From the NCBI GenBank assembly GCA_008682415.1, contig VANK01000013.1, forward strand, positions 124,001 to 188,000: a stretch of DNA of 64,000 nt, written 5' to 3'. The stretch comes from Acidobacteria bacterium AB60 (GTDB taxonomy: Bacteria > Acidobacteriota > Terriglobia > Terriglobales > Acidobacteriaceae). Shown piece by piece: positions 50,723 through 59,100 of the stretch. The number at the start of each line of letters is the position of its first letter. Position 1 is the first letter of the stretch. A program made the position numbers and the translations under genes. The notes below the pieces were generated by a model. The model saw only the letters and a list, made by a program, of their open reading frames with translations, was not told the DNA's origin and searched no databases.

Positions 50723-51844
50723 TCAAGCAGTGAGGCCATAAGTGCTCAGTTCCGTCAGCATGGTTTCCGCCCGATCCTCAGCGCGCTGCCCTCGTAACCA
50801 ATCAGCAAGGTCCGCAAAACCCTGCTTGTGAGAGATTCTGGGCTGGTATCCGAGGAGCGTCCGAGCTTTGGAGATGTCGGCATAGCAATGGCGCACGTCG
50901 CCGGCCCGGTACTTGTTGGAGATCACGGGCATGACGCTCATTTGAAGCGCATCTGCGAGCATGTCGGCGACCTGACGGATAGTTACCGGCTGGCCTGAGC
51001 CCACGTTGATGACCTGCCCATCGGACTCGGGCCTTTCCATGGCGAGGAGGTTCGCTTGCACGACGTCGTTAACGTGGACGAAGTCGCGCATCTGCTCGCC
51101 ATCTTCAAAGATGTGCGGCTGGGTGCCGTTCAGCATTCGCGAGGCGAACACCGCAGCGACCCCTGTGTAGGGATTGGAAAGGGCCTGGCGGGTGCCATAG
51201 ATGTTGAAGAATCGCAGGGCCGTCACCGGCAACCCGTACGTCCGGCCATAGATGAGGCAGAGCTCTTCCTGGTCGCGCTTGGACAGAGCGTAGACGGAGT
51301 TGAGTTGGGAGGGCTTGGTTTCGTCCGTGGGAACCGGGCGGAGGGTCCCGCCACACAAGTCACAGACAAGGTCCCACTGACCGCGCTTAAGCTGCGATAC
51401 GGTTCGCAGTTGGGGGGCCGCGGGCTGGCCGCAGTCTCGGCAGAGATATCGTCCTTCGCCGTAGATGGACATGGACGAAGCCACGATGACCTTCTGCACG
51501 GGTGATTTGGAATCAAGGAGGGCCTGGAGCAACTCCGCTGTTCCCAGCGTGTTGACGCTCATGTAGCGGCTGATCTCATACATCGACTGACCGACGCCAA
51601 CCGTTGCTGCGAAGTGAAACACTACATCAACGCCGCGAAGCGCATCGCGCAAGCGCATCGGATCCCGGACATCGCCCTCAACGAGTTCAACGTGCCGGGA
51701 TAGATAATCCGGGCGTCCTGACGGGTGAACCTGAGAGGCGAGGTCATCAAGGATCCGAACGTGGTGTCCTGCGGCGAGCAAGCCATCTGCCAGATGAGAT
51801 CCGACGAATCCCGCTCCGCCGGTAATAAGAATATTCTTGGTCAT
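50723..51844 (-). CDS. NAD-dependent epimerase with a four-cysteine zinc-knuckle insert (dTDP-rhamnose 4-epimerase-like)
   Basis: A 373-residue extended SDR: ILITGGAGFVGSHLADGLL, FHFAATVGVGQSMYEISRY, ASSMSIYGEG and the catalytic SVYALSKRDQEE (Tyr185, Lys189). Between the catalytic Ser region and Tyr lies an insert with CRDCG (Cys135, Cys138) and CDLCG (Cys161, Cys164), a probable zinc ribbon. ALRFFNIYGTRQALSNPYTGVAAVF and FEDGEQMRDFVHVNDV resemble the WbiB-type dTDP-L-rhamnose 4-epimerase branch (by recall). It overlaps the glycosidase upstream by 4 bp and is separated from the next epimerase by 60 bp. Confidence 0.88.
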   Translation of the reverse strand: MTKNILITGGAGFVGSHLADGLLAAGHHVRILDDLASQVHPSGRPDYLSRHVELVEGDVRDPMRLRDALRGVDVVFHFAATVGVGQSMYEISRYMSVNTLGTAELLQALLDSKSPVQKVIVASSMSIYGEGRYLCRDCGQPAAPQLRTVSQLKRGQWDLVCDLCGGTLRPVPTDETKPSQLNSVYALSKRDQEELCLIYGRTYGLPVTALRFFNIYGTRQALSNPYTGVAAVFASRMLNGTQPHIFEDGEQMRDFVHVNDVVQANLLAMERPESDGQVINVGSGQPVTIRQVADMLADALQMSVMPVISNKYRAGDVRHCYADISKARTLLGYQPRISHKQGFADLADWLRGQRAEDRAETMLTELSTYGLTA

Positions 51845-52812
51845 ACCCTCGCCACTTCCTTTGCAGGATCGGTTGAAACGGAGCTTTCGTCACTGAGACG
51901 CGGAGCATGGCCCCCGGCCTCAGAGGCATTGCAGGCATAACGGTTCACGGCCCATGCGGCAAAGTCCGCAAAGATCTTGTCATCCACAGGCGGACTGGTG
52001 TGGTGTGGCTCCAATCCGAGATGAGCGGGCGTGAAGCAAAGAGTAAGGGAAACGTCAAATTCGGCCAGCGCCGTCATCATGCGATCGAACCACTGGACTG
52101 CGTTGGGGCGGTAGGAATCTGCCCAGCTCAGGCCGGTGCGGAGGTGACGGACGCCCAGAACACGCATGAGGCTGATCGCCTCGTCAAGGCGCGGATCTTC
52201 AAAATGAAACCACTGACAGATGCCCACCGAGCCGTCACGCGGAAATTCGTAGAAGGAGGATTTCAGCCTGCCGTCGCTGGTGACCAGCCCCATGTAGTAG
52301 TGACGGTAGTAGGACGAGCCTTCCGCTTCTTTGTGACGCGTTTCTGCCGGCCAGGAGGGCGGCAAATCGAGCAAGGAGTACCAGTGAATGCGTTCAACCT
52401 TTCCGGAGAGCAGGGCGACGGTGCGACGCAACCCGAAGGCTTGCACTTCTTCGGCACCGAAGGAAGAGGAGCCGACTTCGAGGACCCAAACCGGCTTTCC
52501 GGAGACTGCCCGCGCCTCTTCGATACGTTCCGGCCATTCAGAGATTTGCCAGTGATTCCAGTCGAGGGGGAAGCCATGCACGCCGACCGCATCGACATGT
52601 TCCATGACACCCTGGCCAGCCATATTGCGGAGGAAGTCACAATCGCAAGAGGATACGCCGCCGAGGATGATTGGCAGATCTTGCCTCACCTGCCGGATGG
52701 ATTGGGAAGCGCTCTTCACGAGGGATGCGAATCGATTCCATCCGGGATCCAGGTGGAAGTTCCAATGCGAAAGGTTATTTGGTTCGTTCCAAAGCACGAC
52801 TGCTTCTACCAC
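51841..52812 (-). CDS. Clan GH-A-like glycosidase with apparently permuted barrel order
   Basis: A 323-residue protein. It opens at once with VVLWNEPNN (Glu10 as the acid/base after strand 4 of a (beta/alpha)8 barrel). VHGFPLDWNHW and KPVWVLEVGSSSFG (Glu112, candidate nucleophile after strand 7) follow, then WYSLLDLPPSWP. Only after residue about 195 comes LMRVLGVRHLRTGLSWADSYRP and VSLTLCFTPAHLG, which look like strands 1-3. The start is GTG 52812: AAGGAG lies five bases upstream and an in-frame TGA directly precedes it, so no N-terminal part is missed. Likely role: trimming or transglycosylating the cluster's glycan (inference). It is the first gene of the reverse operon and has no signal peptide. 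Confidence 0.8.
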   Translation of the reverse strand: MVEAVVLWNEPNNLSHWNFHLDPGWNRFASLVKSASQSIRQVRQDLPIILGGVSSCDCDFLRNMAGQGVMEHVDAVGVHGFPLDWNHWQISEWPERIEEARAVSGKPVWVLEVGSSSFGAEEVQAFGLRRTVALLSGKVERIHWYSLLDLPPSWPAETRHKEAEGSSYYRHYYMGLVTSDGRLKSSFYEFPRDGSVGICQWFHFEDPRLDEAISLMRVLGVRHLRTGLSWADSYRPNAVQWFDRMMTALAEFDVSLTLCFTPAHLGLEPHHTSPPVDDKIFADFAAWAVNRYACNASEAGGHAPRLSDESSVSTDPAKEVARV

Positions 52813-52983
52813 TCAGACTCCTTGCAATTGAGGGTGTGCACGGGCGTTCTCCGTTTGGCGATAAGAGGTACAAAGAAGGAGTGGGGTTGCCTGATTTCTC
52901 TGGTGCAATCTCTCAATGTGATTCGGGAGTGATTTGAGTCGCGGGGCAGCGTTCGCAGTAGGGGAACTTGATCGGCTGCCGTA

Positions 52984-53898
52984 TTACTGTTTGTCGTTGC
53001 CAGAGAGGCGCCGGAGAACTTCTCGTTGGCTGGTGCGCTTGGCGATCTCCATCTCCAACTCGGAAGAGTCAGGTCCCAACTCGTTCTGGGCGATGTGGAG
53101 AAGGCTGAGCAACTCCTCTGATTGAGAGAGCGCTACTTCGATCAGACGTTCGATCGTACGGCTCTTCTCCACAATCATGGTTTGGAGGCCGACACGATGT
53201 CCTACGTGGCACCGGTACTCGCGGATTCGGCCCATCCGGACACTGGTCATGGCGCCGCCACATTCGGGGCAGGCCTGATTGGTGTTTTCCACGATGGGCC
53301 AAACAGGTTCGCCCGGAACCGATAGAGTTTGATCCGACACGCTCAGTTGCGTCAGCAGGGCAGGGATCTCATCGAGACGCGCAATGTATTGCACGTTTAA
53401 TCCACGAACGGCGTTTTCCGGCATCGCCCGGTAAGTTGCCTCCTCGGGGTCCTGGACGATGGTTGTGCCGTGGTGTTGCTGCACCTCCCAGAGGCCGGCG
53501 ACTCCGTCATCCAACATGCCGGTGAGGAGGACGCCGGCTACGCGTTCTCCGTAGCTCGCGGCGGCCGATCGGAACATGACATTGATGCAGGGGCGCTGCA
53601 GGTTTTCTTTGGGACCGTGGCTTAAGAGGATGCGACCGGGTTCGAGGACCAGGTGGTAATCGGGAGGAGCAATGTAGATGCGTCCCGCGCGGATCGGCTC
53701 TCCGTCCACCGCATGAGCGGCGAGGAGCGGCCCGGCCCGACTCAGCAGCTGCGGAAGAATTCCCTGGCTCCGTTCCGAGACGTGCATGGTCACGAAGACT
53801 GCGGCCGGGAGTTCCGCAGGCAGGTTGGCCATGAGTGCCGGGAGAGCCTCGAAGCCGCCCGCGGAGGCCCCGATCACGATGATGTCGCGCGCCGGCAT
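52984..53898 (-). CDS. CheB-type methylesterase domain protein with C-terminal zinc-ribbon-like part
   Basis: About 304 residues from ATG 53898 (the frame is open to 53970). The CheB methylesterase core has the catalytic Ser in IGASAGGFEALP, the His in TMHVSERSQGILPQLL and the Asp in LLTGMLDDGVAGL. There is no receiver domain, so it is not the classical two-domain CheB. Residues about 208-245 hold CPECGGAMTSVRMGRIREYRCHVGH, a likely Cys/His metal site, followed by a helical tail. No chemoreceptor or CheA is nearby. It is divergent from the large CheB-CheR kinase, suggesting a shared signalling circuit. Confidence 0.88.
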   Translation of the reverse strand: MPARDIIVIGASAGGFEALPALMANLPAELPAAVFVTMHVSERSQGILPQLLSRAGPLLAAHAVDGEPIRAGRIYIAPPDYHLVLEPGRILLSHGPKENLQRPCINVMFRSAAASYGERVAGVLLTGMLDDGVAGLWEVQQHHGTTIVQDPEEATYRAMPENAVRGLNVQYIARLDEIPALLTQLSVSDQTLSVPGEPVWPIVENTNQACPECGGAMTSVRMGRIREYRCHVGHRVGLQTMIVEKSRTIERLIEVALSQSEELLSLLHIAQNELGPDSSELEMEIAKRTSQREVLRRLSGNDKQ

Positions 53899-54120
53899 TT
53901 CCACTAAGATGCTGTCTTGGTCGCGCAGTACCCCTCGAAGTTCGAGAATCGTGGGGGAACCGGGTTGCACGTTGCTACGCGGCCAGGGCCCTGGGTGGCG
54001 ATATGATCCTCATGCAGTTGATCTTCCGGGGTGGAGGCATTTCGGTCGCAAGTCGTTTGTTCTTAGGCGCGACCGCCCCCACAAATATGATCTGCCGAGG
54101 TATATTCTTAATCTCTGATC

Positions 54121-57100
54121 GTGACTGCCATGGAAAACGACGAGAAGCAAAAGGAGTTCAACGAACGGCGGCCGGAACTTGACGGTTCTAGCGAAGGATT
54201 CCGGCACGGGTCGATGCAGGACGGAGGCGAAGAGGGCGATACTCTTCCACCTGCTGACGCGGCTACCGATGGCGCGGGAGGCGCACTTCCTTCGCTCTCA
54301 GTAACGGTGGAGAGCGAGGCTGAGGAACAACAGTCGCCGGCTCTGATGTACCCCGTGGTCGGTTTTGGCGCCTCCGCGGGAGGACTCCAGGCGGTGCGTC
54401 AGGTTTTGGAGAATCTGAGTCCGCAGACCGGCATGTCATTCGTGCTGGTGACCCATCTGGCGCCCGACCAGAAGAGCTTTATCTCCGAGATCCTGGAGAA
54501 CGACACGGAGATGCCTGTCCATCCGGTTGAAGATGGACAGCGTCCGCTCCCGAACCATGTCTACGTGCTGCTCCCGAATCAAACGCTCACGTTACGGGAT
54601 GGTCTGTTTCACGTTGAACCCCGGTCGGCCCAGGAAAGGGTCCCGAGGACGATCGATACCTTCTTCCGTTCGCTGGCTGCCGACCAGAAGAACCACGCAG
54701 TGGGCGTGGTCCTGTCGGGCGCCGATGCCGATGGCGCGCTGGGTTTAAAGGCGATCAAGGGAGAAGGTGGAATCGCCATCGTTCAGAGCCCCGATACCGC
54801 GATCCACAGCGGTATGCCGCGCAGCTCGATCGTTTCCGATCATGTCGACCTGGTGATTCCCCCGGCCGAAATCGGCCTCGAACTCGCGCGGCTTGCGGGT
54901 GAGTTTGCCCGGCCGGAGGTGCGCTCCCTTCAGGAAGGGGTCATTACTCCGGACGACGAGCAGTCGTTCAACAAGATTCTGCAGCTCATTCGTTCGGTAT
55001 CGGGCGTGGACCTCCGGCAATACAAGCCTGAGACGATCAGGCGGCGGATCGCGAGACGTATGCTCCTGTTGCGCATGGAGCAACTCGGGTCGTATTTCCG
55101 CTTCCTGCAAATGCGCACCGACGAACTGCGGCTGCTGCAGGAAGACTGCCTGATCAATGTGACGAGGTTTTTCCGGGATCCGGGGCTTTGGGAATCGATT
55201 AAAAGCAACGTGCTGCCGATTCTCTTTCAGGATCGGCCGGCGGATAAGCCGGTTCGAATCTGGTGTGCCGGCTGTTCCACGGGGGAAGAGGCCTATTCGC
55301 TGGCGATCTCGCTGCTCGAATATCTTTCCCAGCACGGGCTCGACACGCCGGTGCAGATCTTCGGCACGGATGCGAGCGACCAGTCGATTGAAACTGCACG
55401 GATGGCGGTGTATCCGGAGACGCTTATTTCCGATGTCGCGCCGGATCGATTGCGACGCTACTTCGTCAAAGTAGATCGAGGTTTTCAAGTCTCGAAGAGG
55501 GTGCGGGACACCTGCATCTTCGCCCGCCAGAATATCGCGAGTGATCCGCCCTTCTCGCATATAGACATCCTGAGCTGCCGTAACGTGATGATCTATTTCA
55601 ATCAGGCTTTGCAGCGGCAGGTCATGTTGACGTTTCACTACGCGCTCGAGCCGGGCGGTTACATGCTGTTAGGCATGTCTGAGGGGTTGCGCGACTACGG
55701 CGACGTTTTCAACACGATCGACCGGAAGAACAAGATCTATATGAAGACCGGGGCCAACGTGGCGCTCCATTACGAGCCACCGCGCAGTCTCGCAATTGCA
55801 CAACTGGGTGGCGGCGTACGGCCGCCGGTGGTGGAGATTGAGTCCACGATCTGGCCCGAACTGGAGTTGCAGCGCGCGGCTGATCGCATTGTCCTGGCGC
55901 GCTTCGGTCCTCCGGGGCTGATTATCGACGAGCGCATGAACGTACTGCAATCGCGCGGCCAGATGGCCTCGTTCATGGACATTACTCCCGGTGCTGTGAG
56001 CTGGAACCTTCTGCGGATTGTGCGCGACGGTGTGGCCAACGAGGTGAGGAGGGCCACGCAGAGGGCGATTCGGGACAACGTACCGGCAACCGAGACTGCA
56101 ATCACCATCGACGAAAAGGGCGAACAGCACATTCAGATTGACGTGCTGCCCATCACCAGCGCCACAACTCGCCCCAGATGCTTTCTGATTTTGTTCCAAA
56201 CTCGAGAAAACGGAGCAGCGAAAGCCACCGAACTCGCGCCTCAGACGATCCTCACTGTGGATGAGAAGGAGCGCCTGATTGCGCAACTCCGGCAGGATCT
56301 GACGTCGACGCGATTTCATCTGCAGTCGCTGGTGGAAGAACGGGACGCCCGGAACCAGGAACTTGTCTCCGCGAACGAGGAGATACAGTCGGCCAACGAG
56401 GAGCTGCAGAGCACAAATGAAGAACTGGAGACGACCAAGGAAGAACTTCAGAGTGCGAACGAAGAACTGCAGACCGTTAACGACGAGCTACAGCAAAGAA
56501 ACAACGTTCTCACGCAGACGGGTAACGATCTCACCAACCTGCTGAACAGCGTGAACATTCCGCTGCTGATGCTCACCAGCGATCTGCACATCCGCCAGTT
56601 CACTCCTCCGATGCAACGTCTGTTGAGCGTGCGCCCCACGGACGTGGGCCGGTCGATCAGCGAAATTCGCCTTCAATTGAGTATTGAGAATATCGAGCCG
56701 ATTCTGAACGAGGTTCTGGAGACACTTGGTACACGCGAGATGGAGGTCCAGGATCGAGAAGGCCGATGGCACCTGCTCCGCGTACGTCCTTACCGCACCT
56801 CGGACAACAAGATCGAGGGACTGGTGGTAGTCCTGGTCGATATAGACCAGCTGCGGCGAAGCCAGCAGCACCTTGTGGATGCGCGTGATTTTGCCCGATC
56901 GCTGGTGGAAAGCGTTCCTGTGCCCATTGTGGTGCTCAATGAAGACCTCTCGATCCGCACCGTGAATGCCGCCTTCCGGGGGCTGACCCGAATGCAGATG
57001 AAAGATCTGGAGAACCGCTCGCTCCCCGAGATGGTTACGCTTCTCTGGGGCTTCGACAGCCTTCGCGAGAAGCTGAATCAGATCTGGAAGTTGTCCAACG

Positions 57101-57999
57101 GCACGGTCGTCGAATCCGAGCTTCAGTCGGATCAGCCGCAGAAAAAGATTCTGCTCCTCAAGGCCCAGGTCTTATCGACCGACGGAAGCCGTGTGCTGCT
57201 CCTGATGATGGAAGACATCACGCTGCAGCGGGAGGCCGAGCTTCTGATCTCGAAGCAGAAGGAGGCCCTGGAGAGCGAAATCGAGGTGGCGGCCCGCCGG
57301 CTGACCCGCACACAGGAAGAGCTTCGCGGGCTCACCGCGCACCTCTTCACTGTTCAGGAAGAGGAGCGGCAACGGGTCGCGCGCGAGTTGCACGACGACG
57401 TGAGCCAGCGGTTGAGCCATCTGCAGATACTGCTGCATGAGATCAACACCGAACGATACCAAAAAGAGGATGTGCAACGGATCCAGCAGATGCGGGATCA
57501 GGTGGAGTCGTTGAATACGGACGTGCGCCAGATGTCGCATCGGCTTCACTCGGCTATCTTGCAGGACCTGGGGTTGTCGGCTGCGCTGAAGGCTATGGTC
57601 CACGAGTTCGGTGAGCGCGAGAAGATGCCGGTGACGTTCTCGAGTCAGGATCTGCCGGAGACATGGTCGCCAAGAGTGTCAACGGCGATCTTCCGCATCG
57701 CCCAGGAGGCACTGCGGAACATCTCCAAGCACGCGGGCAAGACTCACGTGAAAGTTACGCTGATGGGGCTTGGTGGGCAGCTGCAGTTACGTGTGATGGA
57801 CTTCGGCGTCGGCTTCGATGAGGAAGGGGAGGCTCCCCGAGGGGGCTTGGGCATGATTTCGATGAAAGAACGCGCGCGGCTGGCTGGAGGAACCCTGGAG
57901 GTGAACTCGGCGTTGGGGCAAGGCACAACCGTAACCGCGATTGTTCCGCTGGACTCCTCGTACAGCGCTCCTCTTGCTGATCCTGGCAGTGCATCTTAG
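54121..57999 (+). CDS. CheB-CheR-PAS-histidine kinase fusion protein
   Basis: 1292 residues. After a charged 75-residue tail comes a CheB methylesterase domain (Ser85 in FGASAGGLQAV, His in VTHLAPDQKSF, Asp in VLSGADADGALG). A CheR methyltransferase domain spans about residues 280-540, with the SAM motif IWCAGCSTGEEAYSLA and LSCRNVMIYFN. A long coiled coil of SANEEL-type repeats (residues about 745-795) leads to two PAS-like domains. The HisKA_3 dimerisation helix contains ARELHDDVSQRLSHLQ (His1091), followed by a HATPase with GVGFDEEGEAPRGGLGMISMKERA. It is a cytosolic NarL/LuxR-type sensor kinase; the matching response regulator is not in the window. Start: GTG 54121 or ATG 54130. Confidence 0.92.
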   Translation: MTAMENDEKQKEFNERRPELDGSSEGFRHGSMQDGGEEGDTLPPADAATDGAGGALPSLSVTVESEAEEQQSPALMYPVVGFGASAGGLQAVRQVLENLSPQTGMSFVLVTHLAPDQKSFISEILENDTEMPVHPVEDGQRPLPNHVYVLLPNQTLTLRDGLFHVEPRSAQERVPRTIDTFFRSLAADQKNHAVGVVLSGADADGALGLKAIKGEGGIAIVQSPDTAIHSGMPRSSIVSDHVDLVIPPAEIGLELARLAGEFARPEVRSLQEGVITPDDEQSFNKILQLIRSVSGVDLRQYKPETIRRRIARRMLLLRMEQLGSYFRFLQMRTDELRLLQEDCLINVTRFFRDPGLWESIKSNVLPILFQDRPADKPVRIWCAGCSTGEEAYSLAISLLEYLSQHGLDTPVQIFGTDASDQSIETARMAVYPETLISDVAPDRLRRYFVKVDRGFQVSKRVRDTCIFARQNIASDPPFSHIDILSCRNVMIYFNQALQRQVMLTFHYALEPGGYMLLGMSEGLRDYGDVFNTIDRKNKIYMKTGANVALHYEPPRSLAIAQLGGGVRPPVVEIESTIWPELELQRAADRIVLARFGPPGLIIDERMNVLQSRGQMASFMDITPGAVSWNLLRIVRDGVANEVRRATQRAIRDNVPATETAITIDEKGEQHIQIDVLPITSATTRPRCFLILFQTRENGAAKATELAPQTILTVDEKERLIAQLRQDLTSTRFHLQSLVEERDARNQELVSANEEIQSANEELQSTNEELETTKEELQSANEELQTVNDELQQRNNVLTQTGNDLTNLLNSVNIPLLMLTSDLHIRQFTPPMQRLLSVRPTDVGRSISEIRLQLSIENIEPILNEVLETLGTREMEVQDREGRWHLLRVRPYRTSDNKIEGLVVVLVDIDQLRRSQQHLVDARDFARSLVESVPVPIVVLNEDLSIRTVNAAFRGLTRMQMKDLENRSLPEMVTLLWGFDSLREKLNQIWKLSNGTVVESELQSDQPQKKILLLKAQVLSTDGSRVLLLMMEDITLQREAELLISKQKEALESEIEVAARRLTRTQEELRGLTAHLFTVQEEERQRVARELHDDVSQRLSHLQILLHEINTERYQKEDVQRIQQMRDQVESLNTDVRQMSHRLHSAILQDLGLSAALKAMVHEFGEREKMPVTFSSQDLPETWSPRVSTAIFRIAQEALRNISKHAGKTHVKVTLMGLGGQLQLRVMDFGVGFDEEGEAPRGGLGMISMKERARLAGGTLEVNSALGQGTTVTAIVPLDSSYSAPLADPGSAS

Positions 58000-58032
58000 C
58001 CGATCGCAGATTGCACGCCAGAGGTCAAGGCA

Positions 58033-59100
58033 ATGGACGGGCGAAAGATCGTTCACATTGATATGGACGCTTTCTATGCCTCGGTTGAGCAGCGGGACAA
58101 TCCCGATCTGCGCGGCAAACCGGTCGTCGTGGCCTGGCGCGGCAAGCGCTCTGTGGTGTGCGCCGCATCTTACGAGGCCAGGCGTTTTGGCGTTCGATCC
58201 GCAATGGCAGCCGTCTACGCGGAACGATTGTGTCCGCAGGCGACGTTTGTTCCGCCGGATTTTGTGCGCTACCGAGCCGTATCCAGGGCGGTGCATGGGA
58301 TCCTTCAGCGGTACACCGAGCTCATCGAGCCATTGTCGCTCGATGAGGCGTATCTCGACGTGACCGAAAACAAAGCCGGTATTTCCACGGCGACGAAGGT
58401 GGCCAGTACTATCCGCAGAGAGATTCGAGAGGAACTGGGTCTGACTGCGTCTGCCGGGGTGGCTCCTAACAAATTTTTGGCGAAGATCGCCTCCGATTGG
58501 CGCAAGCCGGATGGCCTGTTTGTGATCCAGCCGGCAGACGTAGAGGATTTTCTGACTTCCTTGTCGGTGGACCGAATTCCAGGGGTAGGGAAGGTGACTG
58601 CGGAAAGACTCTCGAGGGCTGGGGTTCGAACGGTTGGCGAGCTTAGAACGCACGGTCTCGAGGAGTTGCAGACACTCTTCGGCCGCTACGGGCAGCGCCT
58701 CTTTGAACTGGCTCGCGGGATCGACAACAATCCCGTGGTTCCTAACCGGCCGACTAAGTCCGTTTCAGCCGAGGATACGTTTGAACAGGATGTTTTGCTT
58801 GCCGAGACCGAACCGATCATCCGAAGACTTGCGGAGAAGACCTGGAGCGCAGCGAGCAAACAGACAAGAATCGCCCAGACGGTTGTTCTGAAGCTGAAGA
58901 CTTCGGATTTTCGTGTTCTGACCCGAAGCCAAACGCCGAATTCTCCTCCTGAGTCTGTGGAGGAATTGACCACAATCGCTCTTTCGCTGTTGCAGAGGGT
59001 GCATACTGGTCCGACGCAGCGCTTTCGCCTCGTGGGCGTGGGGCTGGGCAACTTTCGCGATCGGGAGGAGTGCGAGGCCCCGATGCTTCCCTGGCATTAA
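58033..59100 (+). CDS. dinB: DNA polymerase IV (Y-family translesion polymerase)
   Basis: A 355-residue enzyme that extends damaged or mismatched ends. Palm motifs are VHIDMDAFYASVEQRDNPDL and the catalytic SLDEAYLDVT. AGVAPNKFLAKIASDWRKPDG is the conserved finger segment. IPGVGKVTAERL is the helix-hairpin-helix of the thumb, and SVSAEDTFEQD leads the little-finger domain. The length is normal. No terminal beta-clamp motif is obvious in the last residues (APMLPWH). It lies 33 bp after the kinase gene, and its TAA overlaps the ATG of the MFS gene by 1 bp. Confidence 0.95.
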   Translation: MDGRKIVHIDMDAFYASVEQRDNPDLRGKPVVVAWRGKRSVVCAASYEARRFGVRSAMAAVYAERLCPQATFVPPDFVRYRAVSRAVHGILQRYTELIEPLSLDEAYLDVTENKAGISTATKVASTIRREIREELGLTASAGVAPNKFLAKIASDWRKPDGLFVIQPADVEDFLTSLSVDRIPGVGKVTAERLSRAGVRTVGELRTHGLEELQTLFGRYGQRLFELARGIDNNPVVPNRPTKSVSAEDTFEQDVLLAETEPIIRRLAEKTWSAASKQTRIAQTVVLKLKTSDFRVLTRSQTPNSPPESVEELTTIALSLLQRVHTGPTQRFRLVGVGLGNFRDREECEAPMLPWH

